A stretch of 55,304 nucleotides of DNA from an uncultured bacterium (GCA_905216175.1 CAJMSV010000003.1:1-55304), one strand, 5' to 3'; shown: positions 33,714-43,509, numbered from the stretch's first letter. Translations and numbers: made by a program. Notes: generated by a model from the sequence alone, not told the origin.

Positions 33714-34706
33714 ATGAGCAAGAACCTCTCCCAGCAGGTCGTTCTCGACCGCCGCGGCTTCGTTGCCGCCACCTTCGCAACCGTCGCCGGCCTTGGCCTT
33801 GCCGGCTGCTCCGACACCAGCGCCGAGGCTGACAAGGGCTCCGCTGACTCTTCCAAGAGCTCCGAAGATACCGAGGCTTCCACCACGCTCGACGCTAAGG
33901 CATTCGACAAGCTCGTCGACAATGGCCCCAAGGCCGATGACGATGCCATCGCCGCCAGCACCTGGGCGACGGCCGTCAAGGACGCCGGCGTCTTTAAGAT
34001 CGGTGGCGTTCAGACCTCCACGCTCTTCTCCCTCCTCAACGAGAAAGACGGTCAGACCCGCGGCTTCGACGCCGGTATCGCACAGCTCCTGTCCAACTAC
34101 ATTCTGGGCGAGAACAAGGTCGAGATCACCCAGGTAACCTCGGACACGCGTGAGTCCGTCCTGCAGAACGGCCAGGTCGACGCCGTCTTCGCCACCTACA
34201 CCATTACCGATGAGCGCAAGAAGCTCGTCTCCTTTGCCGGTCCCTACTACTACACGCAGCAGGCCATCCTGGTGCTCGCCGATAACGACGACATCAAGAG
34301 CGTCGACGACCTGGCCGACAAGAACGTCGCCGTCCAGTCCGGCTCCAACGGCCCCGCCATCCTGGAGGAGTTCGCCCCCAAGGCCAGCCAGCAGGAGTTC
34401 AAAACCGACGAGGAGGCCCGCCAGGCACTCCAGCAGGGCCGCGTTGACGCCTACGTCATCGATAACAACATGCAGCAGAGCGCCCTGGTCCGCGAGCCCG
34501 GTAAGTACAAGATTGCCGGCAAGCCCTTCGGCAGCAAGGAGCCCTATGGCATCGGTCTGCCGCTCGATTCCGACGGTGTCGCCTTTGTCAACGACTTCCT
34601 TAAGAAGATCGAGGACGACAGCACCTGGACCGAGCTGTGGCAGATCTGCATCGGCGACCGTACGGGCGACACCAATGTTCCCGAGCTGCCCGAGATCGGC
34701 GCCTAG
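33714..34706 (+). CDS. Amino-acid ABC transporter substrate-binding lipoprotein
   Basis: A 330-residue lipoprotein that captures a polar amino acid (glutamate/glutamine-like family 3 binding protein). The N-terminus has DRRGFVAATFATVAG with an RR pair and a lipobox GLGLAGC (Cys about 32), so export may use the Tat route. A Ser/Asp/Glu linker follows, then the two-lobe SBP_bac_3 fold (KIGGVQTSTLFSLLN, RGFDAGIAQLLSNYILGENK, VFATYTITDERKKLVSFAGP, YYYTQQAILVLAD). Substrate choice is from family only. It is first in a unit with two permeases and an ATPase, with a terminator-like hairpin between it and the first permease, which would let it be made in excess. Confidence 0.92.
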   Translation: MSKNLSQQVVLDRRGFVAATFATVAGLGLAGCSDTSAEADKGSADSSKSSEDTEASTTLDAKAFDKLVDNGPKADDDAIAASTWATAVKDAGVFKIGGVQTSTLFSLLNEKDGQTRGFDAGIAQLLSNYILGENKVEITQVTSDTRESVLQNGQVDAVFATYTITDERKKLVSFAGPYYYTQQAILVLADNDDIKSVDDLADKNVAVQSGSNGPAILEEFAPKASQQEFKTDEEARQALQQGRVDAYVIDNNMQQSALVREPGKYKIAGKPFGSKEPYGIGLPLDSDGVAFVNDFLKKIEDDSTWTELWQICIGDRTGDTNVPELPEIGA

Positions 34707-34794
34707 GCAGCGAGCCTGGTAACGGCCGCAACGAAACCATATGGAAACGCATGATGCGCTTTATTGCGGTAAACTGTTTCCTCACTGAGTTGTC

Positions 34795-34824
34795 GGGGCT
34801 TCCGTACACACGGGAGCCCCTTTC
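34795..34824 (+). terminator. Attenuator-type hairpin between binding-protein and permease genes
   Basis: GGGGCTTCCGT (34795-34805) pairs with ACGGGAGCCCC (34810-34820) around a 4-base loop, with a single mismatch, followed by TTTCCTT. Partial termination here would lower permease relative to binding-protein mRNA. Confidence 0.72.
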
Positions 34825-34844
34825 CTTACCGGCGGGAGGTCCGC

Positions 34845-35504
34845 ATGAGTCTCTCCGAGCTCTGGTCGCTCTATGGCCAGAACTATATCGACGCGCTGCT
34901 AGCAACCTGGGGCATGACGCTTGAGTCGTTTGTCATCGCCATGGTGCTGGCCGTCGCCGTCACCGTGATGCGCGTGTCGCCGCTCAAGCCGCTGCGCGTC
35001 TTTGGCGACCTGTATGTTCAGGTCTTCCGTAACATCCCCGGCATCGCACTGCTCATTATCGTCGTCTATGCGCTGCCGCCGCTCAAGGTCGTTCTGCCCT
35101 ACCGTACCTGCGTTATCGTCGCCACGGTCCTTTTGGGCTCGGCCTTTGGCTCCGAGAACTTTATGAGCGGCATCAACACCGTTGGCGTCGGTCAGGTGGA
35201 AGCCGCCCGCTCGCTCGGCATGAGCTTCAGCCGCATCCTCGCCAAGATCGTGATTCCGCAGGCGCTGCGCTCGAGTGTGCTGCCCATGACCAACCTCTTT
35301 ATCGCCGTCATGCTCACCACCGCACTCGGCAGCCAGGTGCCGCTTAAGCCGCAAGAGCTCACCGGCGTGGTGAGCTATATCAACACGCGCTCGCTCGGCG
35401 GCGTCGCCGCGTTCTTTATCTCGGCGCTCGGCTACCTGGGCACGGCCTTTGTGGTGAGCCACATTGGCAACTACATCGATAAGAAGGTGAGGATCCTCCG
35501 ATGA
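34845..35504 (+). CDS. Amino-acid ABC transporter permease 1
   Basis: A 219-residue membrane protein of the HisMQ/GlnP family: five helices, and the EAA loop GVGQVEAARSLGMSFSRILAKIVIPQAL (described by ends GVGQVEAARSLG and IVIPQAL), which docks on the ATPase. The ATG at 34845 has GGGAGGTCCGC upstream. Its stop overlaps the start of the next permease by four bases (ATGA), so the two halves of the heterodimer are coupled. Confidence 0.94.
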   Translation: MSLSELWSLYGQNYIDALLATWGMTLESFVIAMVLAVAVTVMRVSPLKPLRVFGDLYVQVFRNIPGIALLIIVVYALPPLKVVLPYRTCVIVATVLLGSAFGSENFMSGINTVGVGQVEAARSLGMSFSRILAKIVIPQALRSSVLPMTNLFIAVMLTTALGSQVPLKPQELTGVVSYINTRSLGGVAAFFISALGYLGTAFVVSHIGNYIDKKVRILR

Positions 35505-36334
35505 GCAAGCACTCCACCTCCGCGCTCACCATGCGCGATGCGCTCTACGAGGCTCCCGGCCCCAAGATGCGCGCCAAGATTCGCATCGGCACCGCCATCT
35601 CGCTTGTTGCCGTCGCCGCGCTCGTCGTCCTCGTGTTGCAGCGCTTTTATGTGACCGGTCAGCTTTCGGTCCACTATTGGTATTTCTTTACGCACCTCAC
35701 CACCTGGAAGTTCCTGCTTGCCGGCTTTGAGGGCACCGTTAAAGTCGCACTCACCGCTGGCGCCATTGCGCTGGTGCTGGGCTTAGCCCTTATGCTCGGC
35801 CGCACCAGCGACATTAAGCCGCTCCAGCTGGTTTGCCGCGTGCTCACCGATTTTTTCCGCGGCGTACCGAGCCTGCTGTTCATCTACTTCTTCTTTTTGG
35901 TGCTGCCCCAGTACAAGATCGCACTGCCGTCGTTTTGGATGCTCACGCTTCCCGTCGCGCTCGCCGCAGCTGGCGTACTTGCCGAGATCTTCCGCGCCGG
36001 CGTCAACGCCGTGCCGCGCGGTCAGGTCGAGGCAGCCCAGGCACTCGGTCTCTCCAAAGCTAAAATCACCTTTAAAATCGTGTTGCCGCAGGCTATTCGG
36101 TTTATCATTCCGTCCTTGATTTCGCAGCTTGTGGTCGTAGTCAAGGACACCACCGTCGCCTATGTGGTGAGCTACCCCGATCTCATGCAAAATGCCCGCG
36201 TGCTCATTACCAACTACGACGCCCTCGTGTCGGTCTACCTGGTTATCGCGGTCATCTACATCCTCATCAACGTCGCGATCAACAAGGCCGCTGTCTATGT
36301 TTCGCACAAGACCGGCGCGACCATCATCCGCTAA
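35501..36334 (+). CDS. Amino-acid ABC transporter permease 2
   Basis: A 277-residue HisMQ-family permease. Its N-terminal 45 residues are polar and the rest has six helices. The coupling loop is GQVEAAQALGLSKAKITFKI followed by VLPQAIRF. It overlaps the first permease by four bases (ATGA), the normal sign of equal synthesis. Partner of the permease at 34845 and the ATPase at 36371. No charged residue specific to a substrate class can be read off. Confidence 0.94.
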   Translation: MSKHSTSALTMRDALYEAPGPKMRAKIRIGTAISLVAVAALVVLVLQRFYVTGQLSVHYWYFFTHLTTWKFLLAGFEGTVKVALTAGAIALVLGLALMLGRTSDIKPLQLVCRVLTDFFRGVPSLLFIYFFFLVLPQYKIALPSFWMLTLPVALAAAGVLAEIFRAGVNAVPRGQVEAAQALGLSKAKITFKIVLPQAIRFIIPSLISQLVVVVKDTTVAYVVSYPDLMQNARVLITNYDALVSVYLVIAVIYILINVAINKAAVYVSHKTGATIIR

Positions 36335-36370
36335 CGCTTTACCATTTCGAGTCATAAGGAGCCGAGCACC

Positions 36371-37135
<765 letters not shown>

Positions 37136-37222
37136 CCAGCCACCCCGTGGGACCAATCCATCGGAAGCGTTGTCCCACGTCTCTCATGCGCCCTGTCACC
37201 TTCAGATTCGAAAGCAACACCT

Positions 37223-38032
37223 ATGATCGGAACCCGCACCTCATCGTCCTACACCCCGCACGTCGACGTCGCCCCCGCCGACCGCCCACTCATCCTCGTC
37301 GCACCGCGCTGGGAAGAGGCAAAGCCGTTATTAAGCGAGACGCTCTCCCCCAACGAGGAAATCGCAAGTGTCTTTGTCGATGCCATCCTTGCCGCCGGCG
37401 GCCTGCCGCTGCAGATGTCCATCACCGAGGACATTGAGGTTATCCGTCATTACGTCGATATCGCCGACGGCATCGCCATTCCCGGCGGCCCCGATGTCAA
37501 TCCCAAACGTTGGGGCGATGATCGACCCTACGACCCCACCCTCTGCTGCGAGATTCGCGATAGCTTTGAGTTTAAGCTGGTCGGCGAGGTGCTCCGCGCC
37601 AAAAAGCCGCTCTTTACCACCTGCCGCGGCACACAGCTGCTCAATGTCGCCACGGGCGGCACCCTGTGCATGGACGTGCCGAGCCTAGGCGCTCGCGAGG
37701 GCCGCACGCAGTGGCGCCATACCCACGTGCTCAACGACCCCGTGCATCCCGTCGAGGTCGTGCCGGGTTCGCTGCTGGAGCGCGCGCTTGGCGGGCACAG
37801 GCTGATCCAGACCAACTCGGCACATCACTGCTGCGTCGACCGTCTGGGTAAGAGCACGCGCTTGGTCGCCAAGGCAACCGACGGTGTTCCCGAGTGCATC
37901 GAAGTCGAAGGCCAGCCATTCTGCCTGGGCGTGCAATGGCATCCCGAGTACACGTGGAAGACGCTCGAGACCGACTTTAATCTGTGGAAGTCGTTTGTCG
38001 AGGCAGCGGCAAAGGTTAAGCAGGCTCGCTAG
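37223..38032 (+). CDS. Gamma-glutamyl peptidase C26 family hydrolase
   Basis: A 269-residue class-I glutamine-amidotransferase-like hydrolase (peptidase C26, PuuD type). The nucleophile is the Cys in FTTCRGTQLLNVATGG (about 134), the His-Glu pair is in GVQWHPEYTW (about 239), and the oxyanion strand is AIPGGPDVNPKRWGDDRPYD. PuuD hydrolyses gamma-glutamyl-GABA; related enzymes act on other gamma-glutamyl amides, so the substrate is not set. It follows the polar amino-acid ABC genes by 87 bases, making use of imported glutamate-type compounds plausible. No strong ribosome site stands before 37223. Confidence 0.9.
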   Translation: MIGTRTSSSYTPHVDVAPADRPLILVAPRWEEAKPLLSETLSPNEEIASVFVDAILAAGGLPLQMSITEDIEVIRHYVDIADGIAIPGGPDVNPKRWGDDRPYDPTLCCEIRDSFEFKLVGEVLRAKKPLFTTCRGTQLLNVATGGTLCMDVPSLGAREGRTQWRHTHVLNDPVHPVEVVPGSLLERALGGHRLIQTNSAHHCCVDRLGKSTRLVAKATDGVPECIEVEGQPFCLGVQWHPEYTWKTLETDFNLWKSFVEAAAKVKQAR

Positions 38033-38053
38033 CTCGCGAACCGCATAACAGAT

Positions 38054-38094
38054 AAGGGCGCCCCGCCGGCCACATGGTCCGGCGGGGCGCCCTT
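38054..38094. terminator. Bidirectional terminator
   Basis: A perfect 16-bp stem (AAGGGCGCCCCGCCGG at 38054-38069 and its complement at 38079-38094) between convergent genes, with TTTT on the plus strand and TTAT on the minus strand. Confidence 0.92.
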
Positions 38095-38137
38095 TTGCCT
38101 ATACGCGGCAGGCACACAGCCCAAGGCTCACAACCTC

Positions 38138-38494
38138 TTACTCGCCCGCCTCGCGCAGAGCCGACATCGTAGCCGCATATTGCTGCTGCAGCGCATGCAT
38201 TCCCTCGCGAGCGTCGTCAACGGCATCGGCGCCGCGCAGCGCCTCGGTCACCACGACCGCCGGCTCGTACAGATTATCGAATCCCAGGTTCTGGCTCACG
38301 CCCTTGAGTGTGTGCGCTGCCATAAACGCACCTTCGGCGTCTCCTGCCGCCATGGCGGCCTCCAGCTTGTCCATGCTCTCGTCATCCAAAAACTTGAGGG
38401 CAAAGCGGGCAAGCATTTCCTCGCCCATCAGCCGAGCGCACGCGTCATCATAATTAGCGCCGATCTTCTCATACGCCTCACGCATGGAAATCAT
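38138..38494 (-). CDS. Histidine phosphotransfer (Hpt) domain protein
   Basis: A 118-residue single-domain protein with the Hpt core AAHTLKGVSQNLGFDNL (about residues 59-75; His61-type acceptor), preceded by ARFALKFLDDESMDKLEAAM. It should shuttle phosphoryl groups to a receiver domain. It lies 23 bases downstream of the GGDEF/REC/HD-GYP gene, which contains a receiver, so the two probably act together. No histidine kinase is in the window to feed it. Start at 38494 has AAGGAG ten bases upstream. Confidence 0.92.
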   Translation of the reverse strand: MISMREAYEKIGANYDDACARLMGEEMLARFALKFLDDESMDKLEAAMAAGDAEGAFMAAHTLKGVSQNLGFDNLYEPAVVVTEALRGADAVDDAREGMHALQQQYAATMSALREAGE

Positions 38495-38517
38495 GGATTA
38501 AAACTCCTTTGGTCAAA

Positions 38518-40398
38518 CTAAATCGTGGGAAACGCGACAACGTCGGCGGGGCGTGCCAACGTCTCGGCAATACGGTCTTGCACCTCGAGCAGGCAGTCGA
38601 GCAACAGCGGGTTAAACTCACCGCACTTACCGTCCAAGATCATCTGGATAGCCTCCTTGTGCGGGATAGCATCCTTGTACACACGCACACTCGTCAGCGC
38701 ATCGTACACGTCGGCCACCGAAACCACCTGTGCGGCGATGGGAATCTGGTTGCCCTTAAGGCCATCGGGATAGCCCTTGCCGTCCCAGCGCTCGTGATGC
38801 CAACGCGCAATCTGGTACGCATATTCCATAAGCGCATTGCCGACGTGATGGCGGCCCAGCTCAAGCAACATGTCGGCGCCCATCGTGGTATGCGTCTTCA
38901 TAATCTCGAACTCCTCGGGCGTAAGGCGCCCGGGTTTGTTGAGAATTGCATCGTCAATCGACATCTTGCCGATATCGTGCAGCGCCGAAGCCAGGGCAAT
39001 CGTAGAGCGTTCCTCATTGTCGAGGGAGATCGTGCCGCTACGCTGGACCAGACAGCCAAGCAGCAGCTCGGTCAGCTTTTCGATATTCGTAACGTGCCTG
39101 CCGCTCTCGCCGTTGCGAAGCTCCATGACGCCAGCCATGATGTCGATGAGCATGCGACTGTTCTTGACACGCTCGTTGTACTGCTGGGACAGCAGGTTCG
39201 TCAGGCGGCGCTGTTTGGCATATAGGCGGATGGTGTTGCTTACACGGCGGCGCACGACACGGGAGTCAAACGGGCGGTTGATATAGTCTGAGGCGCCCAG
39301 CTCGTACGCGCGCAGAACCATATCATCGGAATCTTCGCTCGAAATCATGATGACAGGCAGATTGTCACTAACCGATCGGCGCGACAGACCGGCCAGCACC
39401 TCAAAGCCGCTTATGCCCGGCATGACAATATCCAGCAGCACGAGCGACAACTCATCACCATAGCGGTCGACCATGTCGAGCGCCGTACGACCGTTGTCGG
39501 CCTCGAGGATGCAATACTCATCCTTGAGCATCTCGCTGAGAATGACTCGGTTCATCTCGGAGTCATCGACAATAAGTACCAAAGGCTTTTCGCTTTGGAA
39601 GGCCTCGATGGAATCGGCATCGGTCACGACCGTACCGGCTTTTGCCTTAGCGCGGCTCAGTAACTGGACAGCGCGGCCAACGCCCTCATCGACCGTCTCG
39701 CCATGAATGCGAACGCCACCAACACATGCCGTCAAGCTCACGTACTCATGGCCCGGAATAATCGTGGAACGAACGGCATCGGACACCTGATGCAGGCGAC
39801 GGGTGAAGTCATCGGAGGGAATATTGGGCATGACAACCACAAACTTGTCGCAGCCATAGCGCACAAGCTCGTCAGTCGAACGGATTCCGCTGCGCATGGC
39901 TGTCGCCACAGCACCGAGCGCAAGGTCGCCGGCATGACGGCCACACGTATCGTTGAAGACCCTAAAATCATCAAGGTCGATCATCGCAACGCCGGCATTC
40001 ATGCGGGCGCTTCGGAGCTTTTCCTCGTAATACCGGCGATTATGCACGCTCGTCAGCACGTCGGTGTAGACAAGGTCCTCTTCTGCAGCCTCTTGCCCAT
40101 CGATCGGACGCACCATCAGCAGGACATGAGGCTTGCCCTCGACCTTCAGAGGGCGCAGATGGGCGCGGTACTCAACGCCATCGTTGAGCAGTTGCTCCGA
40201 CACCTCATCGGAATCTGTCAAGGCCTCAAGGCTCGACTGACGCAGACAAGGGCAGCGATCGCCGGCGAGCAGGCAGTTAGGCTCGCTCTTAATCTGATCG
40301 GCCGACAGCAAACGTACCACGGGGTAGGTCTTCGCGACACGGGCGACCTCGGCGGCAGCCTCCTCGTCGGTTAGATTGACCTCGTGATTATTGAGCAT
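38518..40398 (-). CDS. GGDEF (degenerate)-receiver-HD-GYP signalling protein
   Basis: A 626-residue protein. Residues 1-110: PAS-like region with CLLAGDRCPCLRQ, a Cys-rich patch. About 112-270: GGDEF-like domain, but the catalytic motif reads YGCDKF, so cyclase activity is unlikely. About 275-395: response-regulator receiver with IVDDSEMNRVIL and phosphoacceptor in LLDIVMPG. About 415-605: HD-GYP phosphodiesterase with HDIGKMSIDD and HHERWDGKGYPDGLKG intact, predicted to degrade c-di-GMP. Receiver phosphorylation could gate the phosphodiesterase; the neighbouring Hpt protein is the likely donor. No transmembrane segments. The upstream gap (40399-40609) has only a CAAGGT/ACCTTG dyad at 40449-40464. 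Confidence 0.93.
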   Translation of the reverse strand: MLNNHEVNLTDEEAAAEVARVAKTYPVVRLLSADQIKSEPNCLLAGDRCPCLRQSSLEALTDSDEVSEQLLNDGVEYRAHLRPLKVEGKPHVLLMVRPIDGQEAAEEDLVYTDVLTSVHNRRYYEEKLRSARMNAGVAMIDLDDFRVFNDTCGRHAGDLALGAVATAMRSGIRSTDELVRYGCDKFVVVMPNIPSDDFTRRLHQVSDAVRSTIIPGHEYVSLTACVGGVRIHGETVDEGVGRAVQLLSRAKAKAGTVVTDADSIEAFQSEKPLVLIVDDSEMNRVILSEMLKDEYCILEADNGRTALDMVDRYGDELSLVLLDIVMPGISGFEVLAGLSRRSVSDNLPVIMISSEDSDDMVLRAYELGASDYINRPFDSRVVRRRVSNTIRLYAKQRRLTNLLSQQYNERVKNSRMLIDIMAGVMELRNGESGRHVTNIEKLTELLLGCLVQRSGTISLDNEERSTIALASALHDIGKMSIDDAILNKPGRLTPEEFEIMKTHTTMGADMLLELGRHHVGNALMEYAYQIARWHHERWDGKGYPDGLKGNQIPIAAQVVSVADVYDALTSVRVYKDAIPHKEAIQMILDGKCGEFNPLLLDCLLEVQDRIAETLARPADVVAFPTI

Positions 40399-40609
40399 AT
40401 GGGGCCCTTTCGATAGTTTCGCATGGTAGCGGTGGGTTCCAAATGCTACAAGGTTAACACCTTGTCGATGCAGGTAAGTACGTGAATGCTGCTACATTTT
40501 TATGAGTTGGCAGACGGCGCGATTGAAGCCGCAGACGCGAGGTTTTGAACGTATTTGTTAACATTGCCGAAACGGTTACGGAAGATGCCTGTTTGGATTA
40601 TTGCGGCTG

Positions 40610-41407
40610 CTAGTGCCCCAGGATGTCACGGACGGTCTGGGCGGCCGCTGCCGGGCGATCACGCAGCCCGTTATGCGCGCCGGGAACCGTTGCGAGGGGG
40701 CAATCGAGATATTCGGCAGCCGCTCGCGTACCAGCCTCGCGGGGCGTGTCAATCGAGAGCTCGCCCAAGAGCACGGCGGCAACCGCTTTCGATGCGCAGA
40801 CGCTATCCCAATCGGGAGCGTAGGTCATAGTGATCCCGTATTCGTTTGCCATGAAACTGCGGCCGTTGCGCAGGGCATGCTTGGCTTCTGCCTCGGTCAT
40901 CTTGGGGGCCTCGGGGTCCGAATCGCCCATGGCACCCAAGAAGACTCTTAATGCCCTCGAGACCTTTCCCGCAGCAATCATCTCGAGCAAAACCGGGGCC
41001 GCGCCCAGGCCGACGCCCTCGTTCGTCACGGCGGGCTCGTGCAGAATCGCACGCGAGATGGCGGCGGGGTTTGAACGGAGAAGCTCCAGGGCAACCAATG
41101 TACCGGCACTGTGCGCGAGCACGTTTGTCGGAGCGCCGATGTGCTCGATAACGGCCTGCAGGTCGGCGGCCTGGGCGGCGAGGTCGTAGCGCCCGTCCGC
41201 GGCATCGCCGCTCTCGCCGCAACCGCGGCGGTCATAGGTAATGACGCGACATCCGCAGGCGAGCTCGCGGGCGATACCGTCAAAAAAGACACCGTCGACG
41301 CAGGCGCCGTGCACGCACACCAAGGCAGGAGCATCAGGCGATACGTCCGGACCGGCATACTCGCGGCAGGCGATCGTGGTGCCCGCATTCTCGACCGTAA
41401 ATTCCAT
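40610..41407 (-). CDS. Alpha/beta hydrolase
   Basis: A 265-residue serine hydrolase. Oxyanion-side VCVHGACVDGVFFDG (about 30-44), nucleophile elbow AHSAGTLVALELL (Ser in GxSxG-type AHSAG), catalytic acid probably in DWDSVCASK or the CPLATVPGAHNGLRDRP block that carries the final His. The fold is typical of esterases, lactonases and haloperoxidase-like enzymes; the substrate is unknown. Its stop lies about 210 bases from the signalling gene, its start about 225 bases upstream of the radical SAM gene on the other strand. Confidence 0.9.
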   Translation of the reverse strand: MEFTVENAGTTIACREYAGPDVSPDAPALVCVHGACVDGVFFDGIARELACGCRVITYDRRGCGESGDAADGRYDLAAQAADLQAVIEHIGAPTNVLAHSAGTLVALELLRSNPAAISRAILHEPAVTNEGVGLGAAPVLLEMIAAGKVSRALRVFLGAMGDSDPEAPKMTEAEAKHALRNGRSFMANEYGITMTYAPDWDSVCASKAVAAVLLGELSIDTPREAGTRAAAEYLDCPLATVPGAHNGLRDRPAAAAQTVRDILGH

Positions 41408-41632
41408 GTTGTGCCCCCGTCATCAATGCTCATCCAGTTGCACGTCAGTGCGGCTGGATGGACCCGCATTGCCTCACGCCTTGTTAACAGATTAACTTTA
41501 CCCGACCCGAGGCTTTTCATGGCACGGCATCATGAGCGACGTGAAAAAACGAAACTTGTAAAGCAAGAGCCCGCACCTTGCTTTGAAGCCGATGCTATGC
41601 TTAGGCACAATTGTCTTGAGGAGCATATGCCT

Positions 41633-42409
41633 ATGTCTACGTTTTTGAATGCCAGCCCCATCTTTGGACCGGTTCGCAGCCGCCGTCTGGGCCTTTCGCT
41701 CGGCGTCAACATGATGCCGGCATCGGGCAAGATCTGCACGTTCGACTGCATTTACTGCGAAAACGGCCTCAACGCCGAGCGCCCCTGTCATGAGCCGTAC
41801 AACACAGCTGCCATGGTACTCGACGCACTCGAGGCCAAGCTGCACGAGATGGCCGCCGAGGGCGAGCTGCCCGATGTGATCACGTTTGCCGGCAACGGCG
41901 AGCCCACTGCCGCACCGGAGTTTCCGCAGGCCATCGCCGGCGCCGTCGCGCTGCGCGACGAGCTTGCCCCAAGCTCCAAGATCGCCGTGCTCTCCAACGG
42001 CACGCGCGCCGACCGTCCCCAGGTACACGATGCGCTCATGATGGTCGACGACAACATCCTCAAGCTCGATACGGTCGATCCGGCGTTTATCCAGCTGCTC
42101 GACCGGCCCGTTGGCCCCTACGACGTCGAGCACCAAATCGAGACGTTCGCGAGCTTTAACGGTCACGTTATTATCCAGACGATCTTTTTGACCGGCGAGT
42201 ATCAGGGCAAGCTCATCGACAACACCGGCGAGGAGTACGTTGCCCCCTGGCTCGCGGCACTTGAGCGCATTCGCCCACAAGAAGCAACCATCTACACGGT
42301 GGCGCGCGAGACACCGGTCGCCGGCCTTGCCAAAGCGGCGCCCGAGGTGCTCGACAAGATTGCCGCACGCGTGCGCGCCCTCGGCATCCCCTGCCAGGTG
42401 AGCTACTAG
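41633..42409 (+). CDS. Radical SAM protein (COG0731/TYW1-like)
   Basis: A 258-residue enzyme with the cluster motif CTFDCIYC (C-x3-C-x2-C, about residues 34-41) after the family opening FGPVRSRRLGLSLGVNMMP, the pattern of COG0731 Fe-S oxidoreductases. It has a GNGEPTAAPEFPQAI (GxGE SAM-binding) strand. No C-terminal SPASM or auxiliary-cluster cysteines are seen. The function of this branch is unknown. The ATG at 41633 is preferred because GGAG lies nine bases before it; an ATG at 41627 is three bases from it. Confidence 0.88.
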   Translation: MSTFLNASPIFGPVRSRRLGLSLGVNMMPASGKICTFDCIYCENGLNAERPCHEPYNTAAMVLDALEAKLHEMAAEGELPDVITFAGNGEPTAAPEFPQAIAGAVALRDELAPSSKIAVLSNGTRADRPQVHDALMMVDDNILKLDTVDPAFIQLLDRPVGPYDVEHQIETFASFNGHVIIQTIFLTGEYQGKLIDNTGEEYVAPWLAALERIRPQEATIYTVARETPVAGLAKAAPEVLDKIAARVRALGIPCQVSY

Positions 42410-42450
42410 CAAAACCACGCAGCAGCTAGTGCCCGCCATCCCGCCCCATC

Positions 42451-42517
42451 AGTTGCGGTGATATAGTTCCTATTTGTGCTGTTAAACCGCTTAATTCGGA
42501 ACTATATCACCGCAACT
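42451..42517. repeat. Perfect 20-bp inverted repeat before the methionine aminopeptidase gene
   Basis: AGTTGCGGTGATATAGTTCC (42451-42470) and its exact complement (42498-42517) flank a 27-base loop; TTTTAT follows on the plus strand. It could terminate the radical SAM gene, lie in the map leader, or be a dispersed element; perfect arms of this length are unusual for a terminator with AT-rich middle. Confidence 0.88.
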
Positions 42518-42569
42518 TTTATGGACGCGTGGGCGGGCTATACTAGCTGCGAATGAAAGGAAGTTAGCC

Positions 42570-43457
42570 ATGTTTGACAATGGACCCGTGCCTGGCCGCA
42601 ACGACGCTTGCTGGTGCGGCAGCGGCAGAAAATATAAGAAATGTCATAACGCCTTCGACGAGCGCCTCGAGCGCCTGTGGGAAGAGGGCTGGGAGGTTCT
42701 GCCTCGCACGCTCTACAAGACGCCCGCCGATATCGAGGGCATCAAGCGCTCGGCCGCCATTAACGTAGGTGTGCTCGACTACGTAGGCGAGCACATCGCC
42801 GCGGGCATGACCACCAACCAGATTGACCAGATGATCTACGACTACACCGTCGAGCACGGCGGCACGCCGGCAGACCTCCACTACGAGGGCTACCCAAAAA
42901 GTGTGTGCACCTCGATCAATGACGTGGTCTGTCACGGTATCCCCTGCGATACGGACGTGCTGCACGAGGGCGACATTATCAACGTGGACTGCTCCACGAT
43001 CCTTGACGGCTACTTTAGCGACTCGAGCCGCATGTTCTGCATCGGCGAGGTCTCGGCCGAGCGCCAGCGCCTGGTCGACGTCACCCGCGCCAGCGTGGAG
43101 GCGGGTCTGGCGGCCGTCAAGCCATGGTTGCCGCTCTCCGTTATGGCCGAAGCCGTGCAAAAGACGGTCGAGGACGCCGGCTTTAGCGTGGTGCGCGAGT
43201 ACGGCGGACACGGCATTGGCAAGGAGTTCCACGAGGACCCGTTTGTGGGCTTTACCACCGAGGCGCCCGATGTGGACACCATCATGGCCCCGGGCATGGT
43301 CTTTACCATCGAGCCCATGGTCAACGCCGGAGCGCCCGACATCAAAATTAGCAAGGGCGACGGCTGGTGCGTGCGCACCAAGGACGGCAGTGATTCGGCC
43401 CAGTGCGAGGTACAGCTCGTGGTGACCGAAGATGGTTATGAGCTGCTGAGCTGGTAG
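42570..43457 (+). CDS. map: Methionine aminopeptidase, type I, with N-terminal SEC-C motif
   Basis: A 295-residue metalloenzyme removing the initiator Met from nascent chains. Residues 8-28 hold an SEC-C zinc motif (CWCGSGRKYKKCH), a ribosome-binding tag. The metal ligands are in place: Asp pair in NVDCSTILDGYFSDSSRMF, His in GGHGIGKEF, Glu in FTIEPMVN and CEVQLVV; the essential His in SINDVVCHGIP is kept. The start at 42570 has AAAGGAAG upstream. A hairpin follows. This SEC-C variant is known from Actinobacteria; genomes may carry a second, tag-free copy, not seen here. Confidence 0.96.
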   Translation: MFDNGPVPGRNDACWCGSGRKYKKCHNAFDERLERLWEEGWEVLPRTLYKTPADIEGIKRSAAINVGVLDYVGEHIAAGMTTNQIDQMIYDYTVEHGGTPADLHYEGYPKSVCTSINDVVCHGIPCDTDVLHEGDIINVDCSTILDGYFSDSSRMFCIGEVSAERQRLVDVTRASVEAGLAAVKPWLPLSVMAEAVQKTVEDAGFSVVREYGGHGIGKEFHEDPFVGFTTEAPDVDTIMAPGMVFTIEPMVNAGAPDIKISKGDGWCVRTKDGSDSAQCEVQLVVTEDGYELLSW

Positions 43458-43466
43458 CTGTAGATG

Positions 43467-43509
43467 CGCCGGATGCTGACGGGCACGCTCGTCTTGCACC
43501 CGGCGTTTT
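43467..43509 (+). terminator. Terminator of the methionine aminopeptidase gene
   Basis: CGCCGG (43467-43472) pairs with CCGGCG (43500-43505) around a long internal region, followed by TTTTATTT. Confidence 0.65.

Noticed and set aside
39880..40060. Active diguanylate cyclase
   Set aside because: The GGDEF motif is replaced by YGCDKF, so cyclase activity is not supported.
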